Part shown: in pieces, positions 1 through 8,670 of the stretch
Layout: every line of letters starts with the position of its first letter
How positions within the stretch are numbered: position 1 is the stretch's first letter
DNA from: Nitrospira sp.
GTDB taxonomy: Bacteria; Nitrospirota; Nitrospiria; Nitrospirales; Nitrospiraceae
Length of the DNA: 64,000 nucleotides
Assembly (NCBI GenBank): GCA_005116955.1
Contig: SWDI01000005.1
Span: 459,795 to 523,794, forward strand
Direction of reading: 5' to 3'
The notes under the pieces: generated by a model
Database searches by the model: none
What the model saw: only the letters and a program-made list of their open reading frames with translations
What the model was told of the DNA's origin: nothing
Position numbers and translations under genes: made by a program

Positions 1-388
1 CGCGGACGCCGAGGATGACGCCGGTGTATCCCTTGTGCTCCAAGAGTTGCTTGAGACCGTTCGTTTTTAAGGCGGTGCAACAGACGACGCGGCCCATCGT
101 GTGGTTCATACCCGCCGCCAGAGCCTCTTTGTTCTGGCCAACAACCAAATTCAATCGCCATTCCCGAGCGAGACGGTCGCGATACTCGATCATTGCTGGA
201 ATTTTGTAACTGGTATCGACATGCAGGAGCGGGAACGGGACATGCCCGAAAAAGGCCTTGCGGGCCAGCCACAAGAGCACCGTCGAGTCCTTCCCCATGG
301 ACCAGAGCATGGCGAGATTATTGAAATGCTTGTAGGCTTCTCGGAGAATATAGACGCTTTGATCTTCTAGTTGCCGCAGGTGTTTCAT
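1..388 (-). CDS. cysD: Sulfate adenylyltransferase subunit 2 (CysD), partial
   Basis: The N-terminal 129 residues of CysD, cut by the left window edge. With CysN it makes adenylyl sulfate (APS) from sulfate and ATP in the cytoplasm. The translation opens [11 protein letters not shown] and carries the PP-loop-like stretch [17 protein letters not shown], followed by [14 protein letters not shown], as in the ATP-pyrophosphatase fold of CysD. The ATG at 388 is the only sensible start. It is the last visible gene of the leftward sulfate assimilation operon, 25 bp after the TrpD-like gene. The rest of the protein and presumably cysN lie outside the window. Confidence 0.9.
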   Translation of the reverse strand, partial: MKHLRQLEDQSVYILREAYKHFNNLAMLWSMGKDSTVLLWLARKAFFGHVPFPLLHVDTSYKIPAMIEYRDRLAREWRLNLVVGQNKEALAAGMNHTMGRVVCCTALKTNGLKQLLEHKGYTGVILGVR

Positions 389-413
389 ACCCCAAATCCT
401 TCCGCCTTTCGTC

Positions 414-1454
414 CTACACTGCGACCTGCTGTCGCACCAAGTCATCAAGCTTACGCACCGCTGCGCCACTCTCAATGGCTTCGCGCGCCGCCGGGAAGCA
501 GGTCGAAAACGACGTCCCTTTCCCCGCTGCGTACAGTAACATCGCGGCGTTCATGAGGACCCACTCTTTTGGCCCGCCCTGCACTCGATTCTGAAGAATA
601 CGGCGGAGCAGATCCGCCTCCTTTTCTCTCTGATCTGGGAGAAACCCGGCCATCTCCCGCGATGGGATAAAGGTCAGTCCAAAATCTTTCGGAGTGATCT
701 CCAGCGGTCTGATGCGTTCATCACGAAGCTCCAGAACTCTCGTCGCCATCGAGGCAGACAACTCCGGATCACCCTCGACGCCACGAATCACCATCCCCCG
801 CGGACACCCGAGCATTCCTAGCGCTTCAGCCGTTTTCTCGAAGTGTGGTGGATGCGACAATCCCACCACCTGCGCTTTAGCCCGAGCAGGGTTCAACAAC
901 CTGGCAATCGGATGAAACACGTTCCTGACACCGAGCTCTTGGCGCATCTCCAAAAATCGGTACACAGGTGGATGATAGAGTCCAATATCGAGATAGGCGA
1001 AACCGTTCCTGTGTACTTGTTCACTCACCTGCTTAGGGTCTGCATCCACCGAAATCCCTAAGGCCTTCAGTACCCCAGCAGTACCTGGGCGCCCAGGAAT
1101 GCCGTCGTACCCGTGCATCAACACTGCAGCTCCAGCTGAAACCGCAACGATCGAGGCGGCAACGATGGCATGAAATGTATCCTGCTTCCCGGCATAACTC
1201 GGCACATCAACGAGTGCTAAATCTTTCGAAACTGCAAGGGGCGGCACATACTGACGTGCCGCAGCCGTCAATGCCGCGAGTTCAGTAACTGACTCTGACT
1301 TAAACCGCATGGCGATGAGAAAAGCCCCGACCTGTGCCGGCGTAGCCTCCCCTTCAATCAAGGCCTTCATCGCCTGCTTACACTCATCCCATGTCAGGTC
1401 TTTGGAAGCTTTTGGCCCTTTGGCGATCTTGGCAAGAATCTCTTGAATTGGCAT
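414..1454 (-). CDS. TrpD-like (YbiB/TrpD2-type) glycosyltransferase-fold protein in the sulfate assimilation operon
   Basis: A 346-residue protein of the anthranilate phosphoribosyltransferase fold family. The helical N-terminal domain and the glycine-rich nucleoside-phosphorylase-like core are recognisable. Where true TrpD has GTGGD this protein has SYAGKQD (residues 86-92), and the KHGNR-like element reads MHGYD (113-117), so phosphoribosyl-anthranilate synthesis is unlikely. I chose the ATG at 1454 (MPIQEILAK) because a longer open frame would run back into cysH. The gene begins 1 bp after the cysH stop and is followed by cysD, so it is translationally close to sulfate reduction genes. The real substrate is unknown; a role tied to sulfur assimilation or nucleotide handling is inference from context only. 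Confidence 0.8.
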   Translation of the reverse strand: MPIQEILAKIAKGPKASKDLTWDECKQAMKALIEGEATPAQVGAFLIAMRFKSESVTELAALTAAARQYVPPLAVSKDLALVDVPSYAGKQDTFHAIVAASIVAVSAGAAVLMHGYDGIPGRPGTAGVLKALGISVDADPKQVSEQVHRNGFAYLDIGLYHPPVYRFLEMRQELGVRNVFHPIARLLNPARAKAQVVGLSHPPHFEKTAEALGMLGCPRGMVIRGVEGDPELSASMATRVLELRDERIRPLEITPKDFGLTFIPSREMAGFLPDQREKEADLLRRILQNRVQGGPKEWVLMNAAMLLYAAGKGTSFSTCFPAAREAIESGAAVRKLDDLVRQQVAV

Positions 1455-1455
1455 G

Positions 1456-2172
1456 TTACGCCTTATGTAATCCACACTCGGTTTTGGTAAAGTTCTTCCA
1501 GCGCCCGGCGCGTGGATCATCGCCAGGCGCCACGGGTGCTGTGCAGTACGTGCACCCAATACTGGGATAGTTGTGATCGTGGAGCGGATTGTAGGGAACT
1601 TCGTAGACCTTGATGTAGCTCCACACATCGGCCCACGTCCATCGAGCCAGGGGGTTCACCTTGATCAATGTAAATTTCTCGTCCCACTCGATTAAACCGG
1701 CATTCGCACGGGAAGGCGCTTGATCCCGCCTAATGCCCGTGATCCAAGCGTCATAGCCTTTGAGGACGCGAGTCAGTGGCTCGACCTTCCGCAATTGACA
1801 GCACTGATCTGGATGGCTAGCCCACAGGGCGTCACCATGCGATTCTGCTTGTTGCTGTGGTGTCAGCAATGACTTCACTTGGATCACTTGCGCTGGTTTC
1901 AACTGGTACCTTTCGATGATCCGATCCCGCGTGGCATACGTCTCGGGAAACAAAAAATCGGTATCGAGATAAAATAACGGCACCGAGGGGTTGATGCGAT
2001 GCACCATGTCGACGAGAACCACGTCTTCTGCCCCGAAACTACAGGCAAGAACCATCTTCTGCCCGTATCGCTCGATAGCAGCCGCCAGCACATCTTGAGG
2101 CATCTTCGTCTCAAAAGATGCGCTCCAGGCTTTGAGCTCTTCGACCAGTTCAGAACGGCCAGTTACGGTCAT
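1456..2172 (-). CDS. cysH: Assimilatory adenylyl-sulfate (APS) reductase
   Basis: A 238-residue thioredoxin-dependent reductase that turns APS (possibly PAPS) into sulfite. It shows the PP-loop region SFGAEDVVLVDM, a CC pair at residues 124-125 and a CxxC at 207/210 (GCTYC). These four cysteines bind the [4Fe-4S] cluster typical of the APS-reducing branch and are missing from the PAPS-only enzyme of E. coli. The catalytic cysteine is C233 in TECGLH at the C terminus. The ATG at 2172 lies 15 bp after the sulfite reductase gene. Its product, sulfite, is the substrate of that neighbour, so the two act consecutively. Confidence 0.93.
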   Translation of the reverse strand: MTVTGRSELVEELKAWSASFETKMPQDVLAAAIERYGQKMVLACSFGAEDVVLVDMVHRINPSVPLFYLDTDFLFPETYATRDRIIERYQLKPAQVIQVKSLLTPQQQAESHGDALWASHPDQCCQLRKVEPLTRVLKGYDAWITGIRRDQAPSRANAGLIEWDEKFTLIKVNPLARWTWADVWSYIKVYEVPYNPLHDHNYPSIGCTYCTAPVAPGDDPRAGRWKNFTKTECGLHKA

Positions 2173-2187
2173 GGCAATCCAATCCCC

Positions 2188-4698
2188 TTACCCTTCGACC
2201 TTTTCCACAAGAATCCGATAATGCGATGCTTCCGGTTCCAGGGCCTCTTGGATCAGCACCTTGTGTCCGTCGTTCTTGAGGCTCATCGGCACATTCTTGA
2301 TCGGCTCGCCTGCGTCGAGCCACACTTCTAACATTTCACCTGAATCCATCATCTCCAGCTTCAACTTCGTCTTCACGTAGTTCATCGGGCAGGCAACACC
2401 ACGGAGATCGTACACCGGTGCACCGGTCGGAGCCGGAGCTGAAGGTTTCACCTCGGTGACGACCGGCATTACCTGCGCTGCAACGTCCTTCACTGGAACT
2501 GCCGCCTCTTGGACCGGAGCAAGCTTCAAATCTTTCCCCATCTGTTCGGTTGCAGCTCGGCAGGCCTCAACGAAGCCCTTCGCAAACACCATTTTTTCTC
2601 GCGCTGACTCGGCGGTCGTATCCTTCGGACCCAGATCGCCGACCTTCTTATTGAGCTCGCGATATTGCGCAGGGATGACCCCTTTCTGTGCAATCCTGCT
2701 ATCAAATTCAATGAAGGTTTCTGAGTCCGTCGACGGCTCAAGCCCTTCGGTCACCAACATCGCCTTCGCCGCGGCCAACACCGCGCGATAGGATTTGTTC
2801 ACCGACACGGAATACTGATGGTTCTCGACCAGCAACTTCGCTTGATACAGTTCTTGATCGGCTTCCAGGATGCCATTTTCGATCATCTCCAGCGCGCCGC
2901 CGGCACATTCCCCTGGGCCGAGATCCTCAAGGATAAATTCGTCCTCCCCTTCCCAGTCATAGTAGAAGGTGGAATCCTCCTTGAAGGTTGGAACGATCGT
3001 GTACGGAATCAGCTCATCCTTCAAATTACTCTTACCCATGCGGGTGATGAAAGTCGGTAAATTCTCATTTGGTTGACGATCACGCCGGTACACGTCGATC
3101 AAATGGGAAAGCGCCGCTGGTACAGCTTTCGCCGGCAGCTTCACGATCATCTGCCCGATCTTGGCCGTGCCGTTCACTGACCCACCAAGATGGAGCTCGT
3201 AGTGTGGGGCCACGTGGTCACCAAGCCGTTTGCCAACTCCATGCAGTCCAATCGTTGAAATGTGATGCTGCGCGCAGGAGTTATGGCAGCCGCTGATTTT
3301 GATATCGACGCCTGCCAGATCTTCCGGCACACGACCGGGAGGGAATACTTCAGCCAACGCCCTCGCAAGTCCCTTGGACGACGTAATACCGAGCCCGCAG
3401 GTATCAGTGCCAGGACACGCAATAATGTCTTCGACCAGCTCAGCACCAGGATCCGCCAAACCACGGGACGCCAAATCCTCGTACAGATCGGCAATCCGAT
3501 CGCCAGGAATCCACCGAATCACCATATTTTGGTTGATAGTGGTGCGGAGATTTCCGTTTGAATAACGCTCGGCCAGATCAGCGACGAAGAGCATCTGTTC
3601 GGCCGTAAGATCTCCCATGAACAGCTTGATGGCGGCTGTGACGTAGCCCTCCTGCTTCTGTTTCACAACATTGGTCCGTTTCCACATCTCAAACGGCGTC
3701 TCATGACCAATTGTGATGGCCCCATTGCCATGACCGTTCCCGTTTCCAGATACCAGACCATTTTTCGTGGGCATGAGGAGCGGAGGGGGCTCATCCTGAT
3801 GCTGAAGCAGGGTCAACGGTCCGTTCTTGGGAAGCGTGTGTCCCATGCCGACATAGGCGGCTTCCCAGCGTCGTTTGAATTCCTCAAAACCCAGCTTGTC
3901 GATGACGAACTTCATCCGGGCCTTGTTTCTATTTTTTCGATTGCCGAGGGTATCGAAGACCTTAATCACGGCTTCGATACTGGGAATCAGTTCCTCCATC
4001 GGTGTGAACTCACGGAGCAGTTGGGCAATCCGTGGAGCAGAACCCAAGCCGCCACCTGCCACCATTCGAAAACCGACGACTCCGTCAGCTCGTTTGACGG
4101 CCAGTAGGCCGATATCGTGAATCGGGGTCAGCGCACAATCATGTTTGCAGCCCGAAAACGCAATTTTGAACTTTCGCGGCAGACTTTGGTTCAAGGGGTT
4201 CCGTAGCAGGTGGTATGCGACCGTCTTTGCATACGGAGTCACATCAAACACCTCGCCTTGGCACACACCAGCTAGGTGGCAGGCCGTCACATTCCTCACG
4301 GTATTCGCGCAGGCCTCTCTGGTAGTCAGTCCAACCTCGGCTAACCCTCGCATGATAGTCGGCACGTCCTTCAGTTCCACGAAGTGCAACTGGATATCTT
4401 GTCTCGTCGTGACATGACCCACCCCGGTCGCATAGCGGTCGGTGAGCTCCGCCACACGTCGCAGCTGATTCGCATTGAACCCGCCGAACGGAATCTTGAT
4501 CCGCACCATCTGCACACCAGATTGGCGCTGACCGTAAATGCCATACTGCAGGCGGAAAGGCCTGAAGAGATCGCTACCGATCTCTCCGGCCAATGTTCGC
4601 AGCGCTTCTGCCTCAAAGGTTTCTATTTCCTCCAGAATGGCTGGAGGGATCGGACTCGTGACAATGTGAGGGCTCGTGAGGGCTTGAATGTGGGTCAT
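2188..4698 (-). CDS. Siroheme sulfite (nitrite/sulfite) reductase fused to a C-terminal TusA-like domain
   Basis: An 836-residue ferredoxin-type reductase, much longer than the usual 550-600. Residues 1-590 are the two-fold repeated siroheme/[4Fe-4S] reductase core, with cluster cysteines C428, C434, C471 and C475 (CPGTDTC and GCHNSC). Residues 590-735 form a mainly helical linker. The final ~77 residues are a TusA/SirA-like fold with the CPMN motif (Cys near 770), a family that carries persulfide sulfur. The linker near 315-328 is Gly/Asn rich. The operon with APS reductase argues for sulfite rather than nitrite as substrate. The tail may hand on sulfur or act in assembly; that is inference. 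The gene lies 43 bp after the Rrf2 regulator. Confidence 0.88.
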   Translation of the reverse strand: MTHIQALTSPHIVTSPIPPAILEEIETFEAEALRTLAGEIGSDLFRPFRLQYGIYGQRQSGVQMVRIKIPFGGFNANQLRRVAELTDRYATGVGHVTTRQDIQLHFVELKDVPTIMRGLAEVGLTTREACANTVRNVTACHLAGVCQGEVFDVTPYAKTVAYHLLRNPLNQSLPRKFKIAFSGCKHDCALTPIHDIGLLAVKRADGVVGFRMVAGGGLGSAPRIAQLLREFTPMEELIPSIEAVIKVFDTLGNRKNRNKARMKFVIDKLGFEEFKRRWEAAYVGMGHTLPKNGPLTLLQHQDEPPPLLMPTKNGLVSGNGNGHGNGAITIGHETPFEMWKRTNVVKQKQEGYVTAAIKLFMGDLTAEQMLFVADLAERYSNGNLRTTINQNMVIRWIPGDRIADLYEDLASRGLADPGAELVEDIIACPGTDTCGLGITSSKGLARALAEVFPPGRVPEDLAGVDIKISGCHNSCAQHHISTIGLHGVGKRLGDHVAPHYELHLGGSVNGTAKIGQMIVKLPAKAVPAALSHLIDVYRRDRQPNENLPTFITRMGKSNLKDELIPYTIVPTFKEDSTFYYDWEGEDEFILEDLGPGECAGGALEMIENGILEADQELYQAKLLVENHQYSVSVNKSYRAVLAAAKAMLVTEGLEPSTDSETFIEFDSRIAQKGVIPAQYRELNKKVGDLGPKDTTAESAREKMVFAKGFVEACRAATEQMGKDLKLAPVQEAAVPVKDVAAQVMPVVTEVKPSAPAPTGAPVYDLRGVACPMNYVKTKLKLEMMDSGEMLEVWLDAGEPIKNVPMSLKNDGHKVLIQEALEPEASHYRILVEKVEG

Positions 4699-4741
4699 AC
4701 TACCGCTCTCCTATATCTCCTCGGGAGAGGAGCCTCATAAG

Positions 4742-5191
4742 TCAGATGTGGTACATCGGACTGCGCTGGGCATCAATCGTTCGTAACCGCATTGCCAAAT
4801 GTTCGACCGTAACGTTTTCGAGAACTTTTCGCTCTGCCTGCTGAACCTGCTCCCAGACGTCACCGAGCAGCAGTTCCGGCTTGGTCGCTTGACGGTCGCG
4901 TGTTCGCTGACCGACAAATGACCGATGAAAGACCGGCCCTTCCAATGCCTCAAAAATATCGGCGACCGACATCGCTGCTGGTTCATGCGTGAGGAGATAG
5001 CCTCCTTGGGCACCCCGTTGGCTTTCGACTAAACCGGCCTTCTTCATCGCATGGAGAATCTGTTCGAGAAAACGGGCTGGAATCCCATGACGCCTCGCGA
5101 TAGCCCGCGCTTGAATTGGGGCTTCTTTTGCATATGTGGCAAGATCAACGGCTACCATAATTCCGTATGTGGCGCGCATAGACACTTTCAT
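4742..5191 (-). CDS. Rrf2-family repressor, CymR-like
   Basis: A 149-residue Rrf2 winged-helix regulator starting MKVSMRATYGIMVAVDLA. The recognition region GIPARFLEQILHAMKKAGLVES and the wing RGAQGGYLL are typical. It contains no cysteine at all, so it cannot bind an Fe-S cluster as IscR does. This places it with the cluster-free branch, whose known member CymR controls cysteine synthesis. It is the first gene of the sulfate assimilation operon, directly behind a promoter and an ATTCC-N4-GGAAT palindrome. I infer that it represses its own operon in response to sulfur status, perhaps through a partner such as cysteine synthase. Confidence 0.88.
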   Translation of the reverse strand: MKVSMRATYGIMVAVDLATYAKEAPIQARAIARRHGIPARFLEQILHAMKKAGLVESQRGAQGGYLLTHEPAAMSVADIFEALEGPVFHRSFVGQRTRDRQATKPELLLGDVWEQVQQAERKVLENVTVEHLAMRLRTIDAQRSPMYHI

Positions 5192-5199
5192 TCTTTATT

Positions 5200-5213
5200 A
5201 TTCCTGTCGGAAT
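5200..5213 (-). promoter_or_regulatory. Palindromic operator ATTCC-TGTC-GGAAT
   Basis: A perfect inverted repeat (5-bp arms, 4-bp centre), 8 bp upstream of the rrf2 start codon and just downstream of the predicted -10 box. The GGAAT half-site resembles those known for CymR-type Rrf2 proteins. Bound protein would cover the transcription start, which fits autorepression. Confidence 0.7.
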
Positions 5214-5220
5214 TGAGTTA

Positions 5221-5250
5221 CATATACCTTCTCCCATCTTGACCTGTCAA
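5221..5250 (-). promoter_or_regulatory. Sigma-70-type promoter of the sulfate assimilation operon
   Basis: On the minus strand TTGACA (5250-5245) is followed after 18 bp by TATATG (5226-5221). Transcription would start near 5214, on the operator. The -35 box sits in the side of an 8-bp inverted repeat (TCAAGGCA 5247-5254, TGCCTTGA 5263-5270), which may be a second control site. Confidence 0.65.
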
Positions 5251-5478
5251 GGCACCAGAAACTGCCTTGATGGCGGTCGACACATATCCTGACAGTTAGT
5301 ATGCCAATCTATATTGTTAGTGGAATTGCGAAAATCGATAGAACACCATAAGTCCATATCTTTACTATTCATTTCATACCTGCAAAGCCGCACAGGAAGT
5401 AGGCCAGAAGGCTATCGCATCTATAAAATCAGATTGACATCGTGTACGCCCTAAGCAATAATCCGACCTCTTCTTCGG

Positions 5479-6072
5479 GTGGTACCTTTAATGTCTGTGG
5501 CAGCATCTTCATTTACTATTCTGTTATTCACAAACGATACGACCATACAAGCCCTGGTGGGACAGGTATTCAAGGGCGCTTCCGTGATGATCGCTCGGGA
5601 TGTTTTGACCTTTCAAAAGGAGTCGTCGCGACATCGATTTGATGCTGTCGTGGTGGAATCACATGGCGGGCAGGAACAGATTGGGACGCTTCATGATCAC
5701 CTCGACCCGACTCGCACTCTTTGTATCAGCGGATCTAAGGCTGTCTTGAAAAAAACGCTGAAAGTAATCCAACTGATGAATCAGCCAGACAGCCCCCAGC
5801 AGAACAAATCCCACGACACCTCCCTGGAGAGTTATCTGGAGGTGAAAATGGGGGAATTCGTCAAGGGGATGCGAAACGGATCAGCTAAAAACCTTCACCC
5901 GATTCTGATTTCCGCCGTGGAACGCCCTCTCATTACTTCAGCGCTGCGTGAGACCAAGGGTAATCAAATACAGGCTGCGGCACTTCTCGGTCTCAACCGT
6001 AATACCTTGCGGAAAAAAATCGTGAATCTTCATATCCCCGTCAAACAGACGAAAGTGAGAGCTTATCAATAG
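5479..6072 (+). CDS. Fis-type helix-turn-helix protein with a degenerate receiver-like N terminus
   Basis: A 197-residue protein. The C-terminal ~50 residues (ALRETKGNQIQAAALLGLNR) are the Fis/NtrC-type helix-turn-helix. The N-terminal ~90 residues follow a receiver pattern (ILLFTND at the first strand, FDAVVVES at the third), but the phospho-acceptor Asp appears as Glu and the acidic pair as ND, so normal phosphorylation is doubtful. No AAA+ domain lies between. A second in-frame ATG at 5491 may be the true start. It precedes hup and the thrS group. A nucleoid or DNA-binding regulator is the safest reading; its targets are unknown. Confidence 0.65.
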   Translation: MVPLMSVAASSFTILLFTNDTTIQALVGQVFKGASVMIARDVLTFQKESSRHRFDAVVVESHGGQEQIGTLHDHLDPTRTLCISGSKAVLKKTLKVIQLMNQPDSPQQNKSHDTSLESYLEVKMGEFVKGMRNGSAKNLHPILISAVERPLITSALRETKGNQIQAAALLGLNRNTLRKKIVNLHIPVKQTKVRAYQ

Positions 6073-6153
6073 TGGTTGAACAGGACTGCCACAGGCGTGC
6101 TACGGGGCTCACTTCCCATAACCATCTCTCACCACTCGTGAAGGAGGGACATC

Positions 6154-6426
6154 ATGACAAAGGAAGAACTGATCGCAAAGATGGCGGCTTCAGCTGGAAT
6201 CACGAAGGTCGCAGCCGGAACCGCCCTTGAGGCACTCACCGGGGCGGTGACTTCCTCATTGAAAAAAGGGAAGCGCGTCTCTCTCGTCAATTTCGGCACC
6301 TTTACGATTTCAAAACGAAAAGCACGAATGGGAAGAAATCCACGGACAGGCGAATCACTCCGAATCCCGGCAGCTAAGGTCCCGAAGTTTTCAGCTGGGA
6401 AAGAGCTTCGGTCGGCCGTGAAGTAA
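6154..6426 (+). CDS. hup: HU-family histone-like DNA-binding protein
   Basis: A 90-residue HU protein (MTKEELIAKMAASAGITK...). The DNA-binding beta-arm carries the signature GRNPRTGE followed by IPAAKVPKFSAG. It acts as a homodimer that bends and compacts DNA. A strong ribosome binding site (AAGGAGG, near 6140-6146) precedes the ATG. It lies 81 bp after the Fis-type gene; both are DNA architecture proteins. Confidence 0.93.
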   Translation: MTKEELIAKMAASAGITKVAAGTALEALTGAVTSSLKKGKRVSLVNFGTFTISKRKARMGRNPRTGESLRIPAAKVPKFSAGKELRSAVK

Positions 6427-6527
6427 CCGTCCGTAAGCTGTAGGGTGTCTGCCTCAAGAGATGATTAAAAGAGACGGTCCACTGTCTTTCAGCTAGCTGA
6501 GGGAATGCGACCTGCTCTTTCGTTTTC

Positions 6528-6556
6528 TTGACAGTGTCAGTGAGGCTATATTAGCA
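6528..6556 (+). promoter_or_regulatory. tRNA-Val promoter
   Basis: TTGACA (6528-6533), a 17-bp spacer, then TTAGCA (6551-6556). The tRNA begins 17 bp downstream. The tRNA-fMet promoter at 16383 has the same layout with a TTAG-type -10 box. Confidence 0.5.
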
Positions 6557-6572
6557 TGCCCCCTCTCTTGAT

Positions 6573-6647
6573 AGGCGCGTAGCTCAGGGGGAGAGCGCTA
6601 CCTTGACACGGTAGAGGTCGACGGTTCAAGACCGTCCGCGCCTACCA
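6573..6647 (+). tRNA. tRNA-Val (anticodon GAC)
   Basis: Full cloverleaf: acceptor AGGCGCG pairs with CGCGCCT, the D arm is GCTC/GAGC, the anticodon stem CTACC/GGTAG holds the loop TTGACAC (anticodon GAC), and the T arm GACGG/CCGTC holds TTCAAGA. The CCA end is encoded. Length 75 nt. Confidence 0.95.
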
Positions 6648-6655
6648 TTCAGGCC

Positions 6656-6696
6656 GAGGCACTGATTTGCCTCTTAGAGGCTCGGTGCCTTTTTTG
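6656..6696 (+). terminator. Rho-independent terminator after tRNA-Val
   Basis: GAGGCAC (6656-6662) pairs with GTGCCT (6685-6690) around an inner GCCTC/GAGGC hairpin, followed by a run of T. It separates the tRNA from thrS. Confidence 0.7.
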
Positions 6697-6727
6697 TTTT
6701 TGCACTAGTGGGTCAAGTCGGTACGTC

Positions 6728-8656
6728 ATGAAGATATCGGTCAAAGACGGTCCAAGCGGTGACATTGAGACCGGGGTGACAGTGGGTGGCGCTCTGTCTA
6801 ACCTAGGTATCGTCGACCGGAATATTCTAGCAGCTAAAGTAGACGGAGCGGCTGTTGATTTGTCGTACGCACTGTCTGGAAATTCAGTCGTCGAAGCACT
6901 GCGGTTCGACAGCGCAGAAGGCCGTGAGGTATACCGTCACAGCAGTACCCACCTCATGGCCCAGGCAGTCAAGGAACTCTTCCCGTCCGCACAACTGACC
7001 ATCGGCCCAGCCCTGGAAGATAGTTTCTATTACGACTTCGCCTTCGAACGCCCCTTTACTCCCGAAGACTTGCAGAGAATCGAAGAACGCGCTGCTGAAA
7101 TTATTAAGCGTAACCTCGCTATCACAAGGCGGGAGTTTTCAAAACAGGATGCGATAGATTTTTTCACGTCCCGTGGAGAGCACTATAAGGTCGAGCTAAT
7201 TCAAGGCTTCCCCGATGGAGAGCCAATCACCGCCTACACACAGGGTGACTTCGTGGATCTCTGTCGTGGCCCCCATCTTCCTACTACCGGTGTCATCGGA
7301 GCCATAAAATTGCTCACCACAGGAGGGGCCTATTGGCGTGGCGATGAACGTAATCCGATGTTACAGCGGATCTACGGAACATCCTTTCCGACACAAGCGG
7401 AAGTGGATGCCTACATGGCCAGGCTTGAGGAAATTAAGCGACGTGACCACAGAAAAGTTGGAAAAGATTTGGATCTGATCAGCATTCAGGATGAAATTGG
7501 ACCCGGGCTGGTCCTGTGGCATCCAAAAGGTGCGACAGTCCGCCTGTTGATTGAAAATTTCTGGCGAGAACAACATATTCGAGACGGATACCAGCTGGTC
7601 TATTCACCACATACCGCACGCCTCGATCTCTGGAAAACCAGCGGGCACCTCGATTACTACCGGGAAAACATGTTCCCATCGATGAAGCTGGAAGGCAGTG
7701 AGTACCAGCTAAAACCGATGAACTGTCCGTACCATATCATGATCTACCAATCTCACCTGCGTAGCTATCGAGACCTCCCCATTCGCTATGGGGAACTCGG
7801 AACGGTCTACCGCTATGAACGGACCGGTGTGCTGCACGGGCTCATGCGTGTACGCGGATTCACGCAGGATGATGCCCATCTCTTCTGCCGCCCGGATCAA
7901 ATGGAACACGAGGTCAGCCGGGTCCTGGACTTTACATTTTTCGTCTTGCAGACATTCGGGTTTCACCAATTTGACGTCTTTTTGTCGACGCGGCCCAAAG
8001 AGTCCGTGGGTAGTGATGAACATTGGACCTTAGCCACCAGTGCATTGGAAGCAGCCCTGAAGAGTCGAAACATCTCCTTCCACCTCGATTCTGGCGGGGG
8101 GGCATTTTACGGCCCGAAGATCGACATTAAGATCAAAGATGCGTTGGGCCGCTCGTGGCAATGTTCCACGGTCCAGGTGGATTTCAACAATCCAGAGCGG
8201 TTTGAGTTAAGTTATATTGGAGAAGACGGAAAAGCGCATCGCCCAATCATGATTCATCGCGCCTTGATGGGATCCATCGAGCGCTTTTTCGGTATCCTGA
8301 TTGAACATTACGGAGGTGCGTTCCCAGCCTGGCTGGCTCCGGTGCAGGCCGTCGTCATGAACATCACCGATCATCAGCAAGACTACGTGGCGGCCGTCGT
8401 GGCGCAATTGAAGGCGGCTGGCTTTCGTGTTGAGCCTGATCTCCGGAACGAAAAGATCGGATTCAAGATTCGCGAAGCGGAAAAGGCGAAAGTCCCATTC
8501 ATGTTGGTCGCGGGGAATCGTGAAATGCAGGATGGGACTCTCTCGGTACGAGGCCGAAGTGGGGCAAATTTAGGGAGCAAGACAGTGGCTGAAGTGTTGG
8601 ATCTCCTGCAAGCCGAGGTCACGCACACACAGCGAGAACTTCAACCCGCACATTAA
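6728..8656 (+). CDS. thrS: Threonyl-tRNA synthetase
   Basis: Full-length 642-residue class II synthetase that charges tRNA-Thr. Order of domains: TGS (1-62), the N2 editing domain with HSSTH (71-75) and the later metal-site Cys in DLCRGPHLP, the catalytic core with motif 2 (YRYERTGVLHGLMRVRGFTQ) and the zinc-site region KPMNCPYH, then the anticodon-binding domain. It heads a rightward group thrS-infC-rpmI-rplT, the usual bacterial order. Confidence 0.97.
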   Translation: MKISVKDGPSGDIETGVTVGGALSNLGIVDRNILAAKVDGAAVDLSYALSGNSVVEALRFDSAEGREVYRHSSTHLMAQAVKELFPSAQLTIGPALEDSFYYDFAFERPFTPEDLQRIEERAAEIIKRNLAITRREFSKQDAIDFFTSRGEHYKVELIQGFPDGEPITAYTQGDFVDLCRGPHLPTTGVIGAIKLLTTGGAYWRGDERNPMLQRIYGTSFPTQAEVDAYMARLEEIKRRDHRKVGKDLDLISIQDEIGPGLVLWHPKGATVRLLIENFWREQHIRDGYQLVYSPHTARLDLWKTSGHLDYYRENMFPSMKLEGSEYQLKPMNCPYHIMIYQSHLRSYRDLPIRYGELGTVYRYERTGVLHGLMRVRGFTQDDAHLFCRPDQMEHEVSRVLDFTFFVLQTFGFHQFDVFLSTRPKESVGSDEHWTLATSALEAALKSRNISFHLDSGGGAFYGPKIDIKIKDALGRSWQCSTVQVDFNNPERFELSYIGEDGKAHRPIMIHRALMGSIERFFGILIEHYGGAFPAWLAPVQAVVMNITDHQQDYVAAVVAQLKAAGFRVEPDLRNEKIGFKIREAEKAKVPFMLVAGNREMQDGTLSVRGRSGANLGSKTVAEVLDLLQAEVTHTQRELQPAH

Positions 8657-8670
8657 AAAAGAGGTGGCCT

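Noticed and set aside
414..1454. Genuine trpD (tryptophan pathway)
   Set aside because: The GTGGD and KHGNR motifs are replaced and no other trp gene is near.
2188..4698. Assimilatory nitrite reductase instead of sulfite reductase
   Set aside because: The core motifs are shared by both, but the operon with APS reductase, cysD and a TusA tail favours sulfite.
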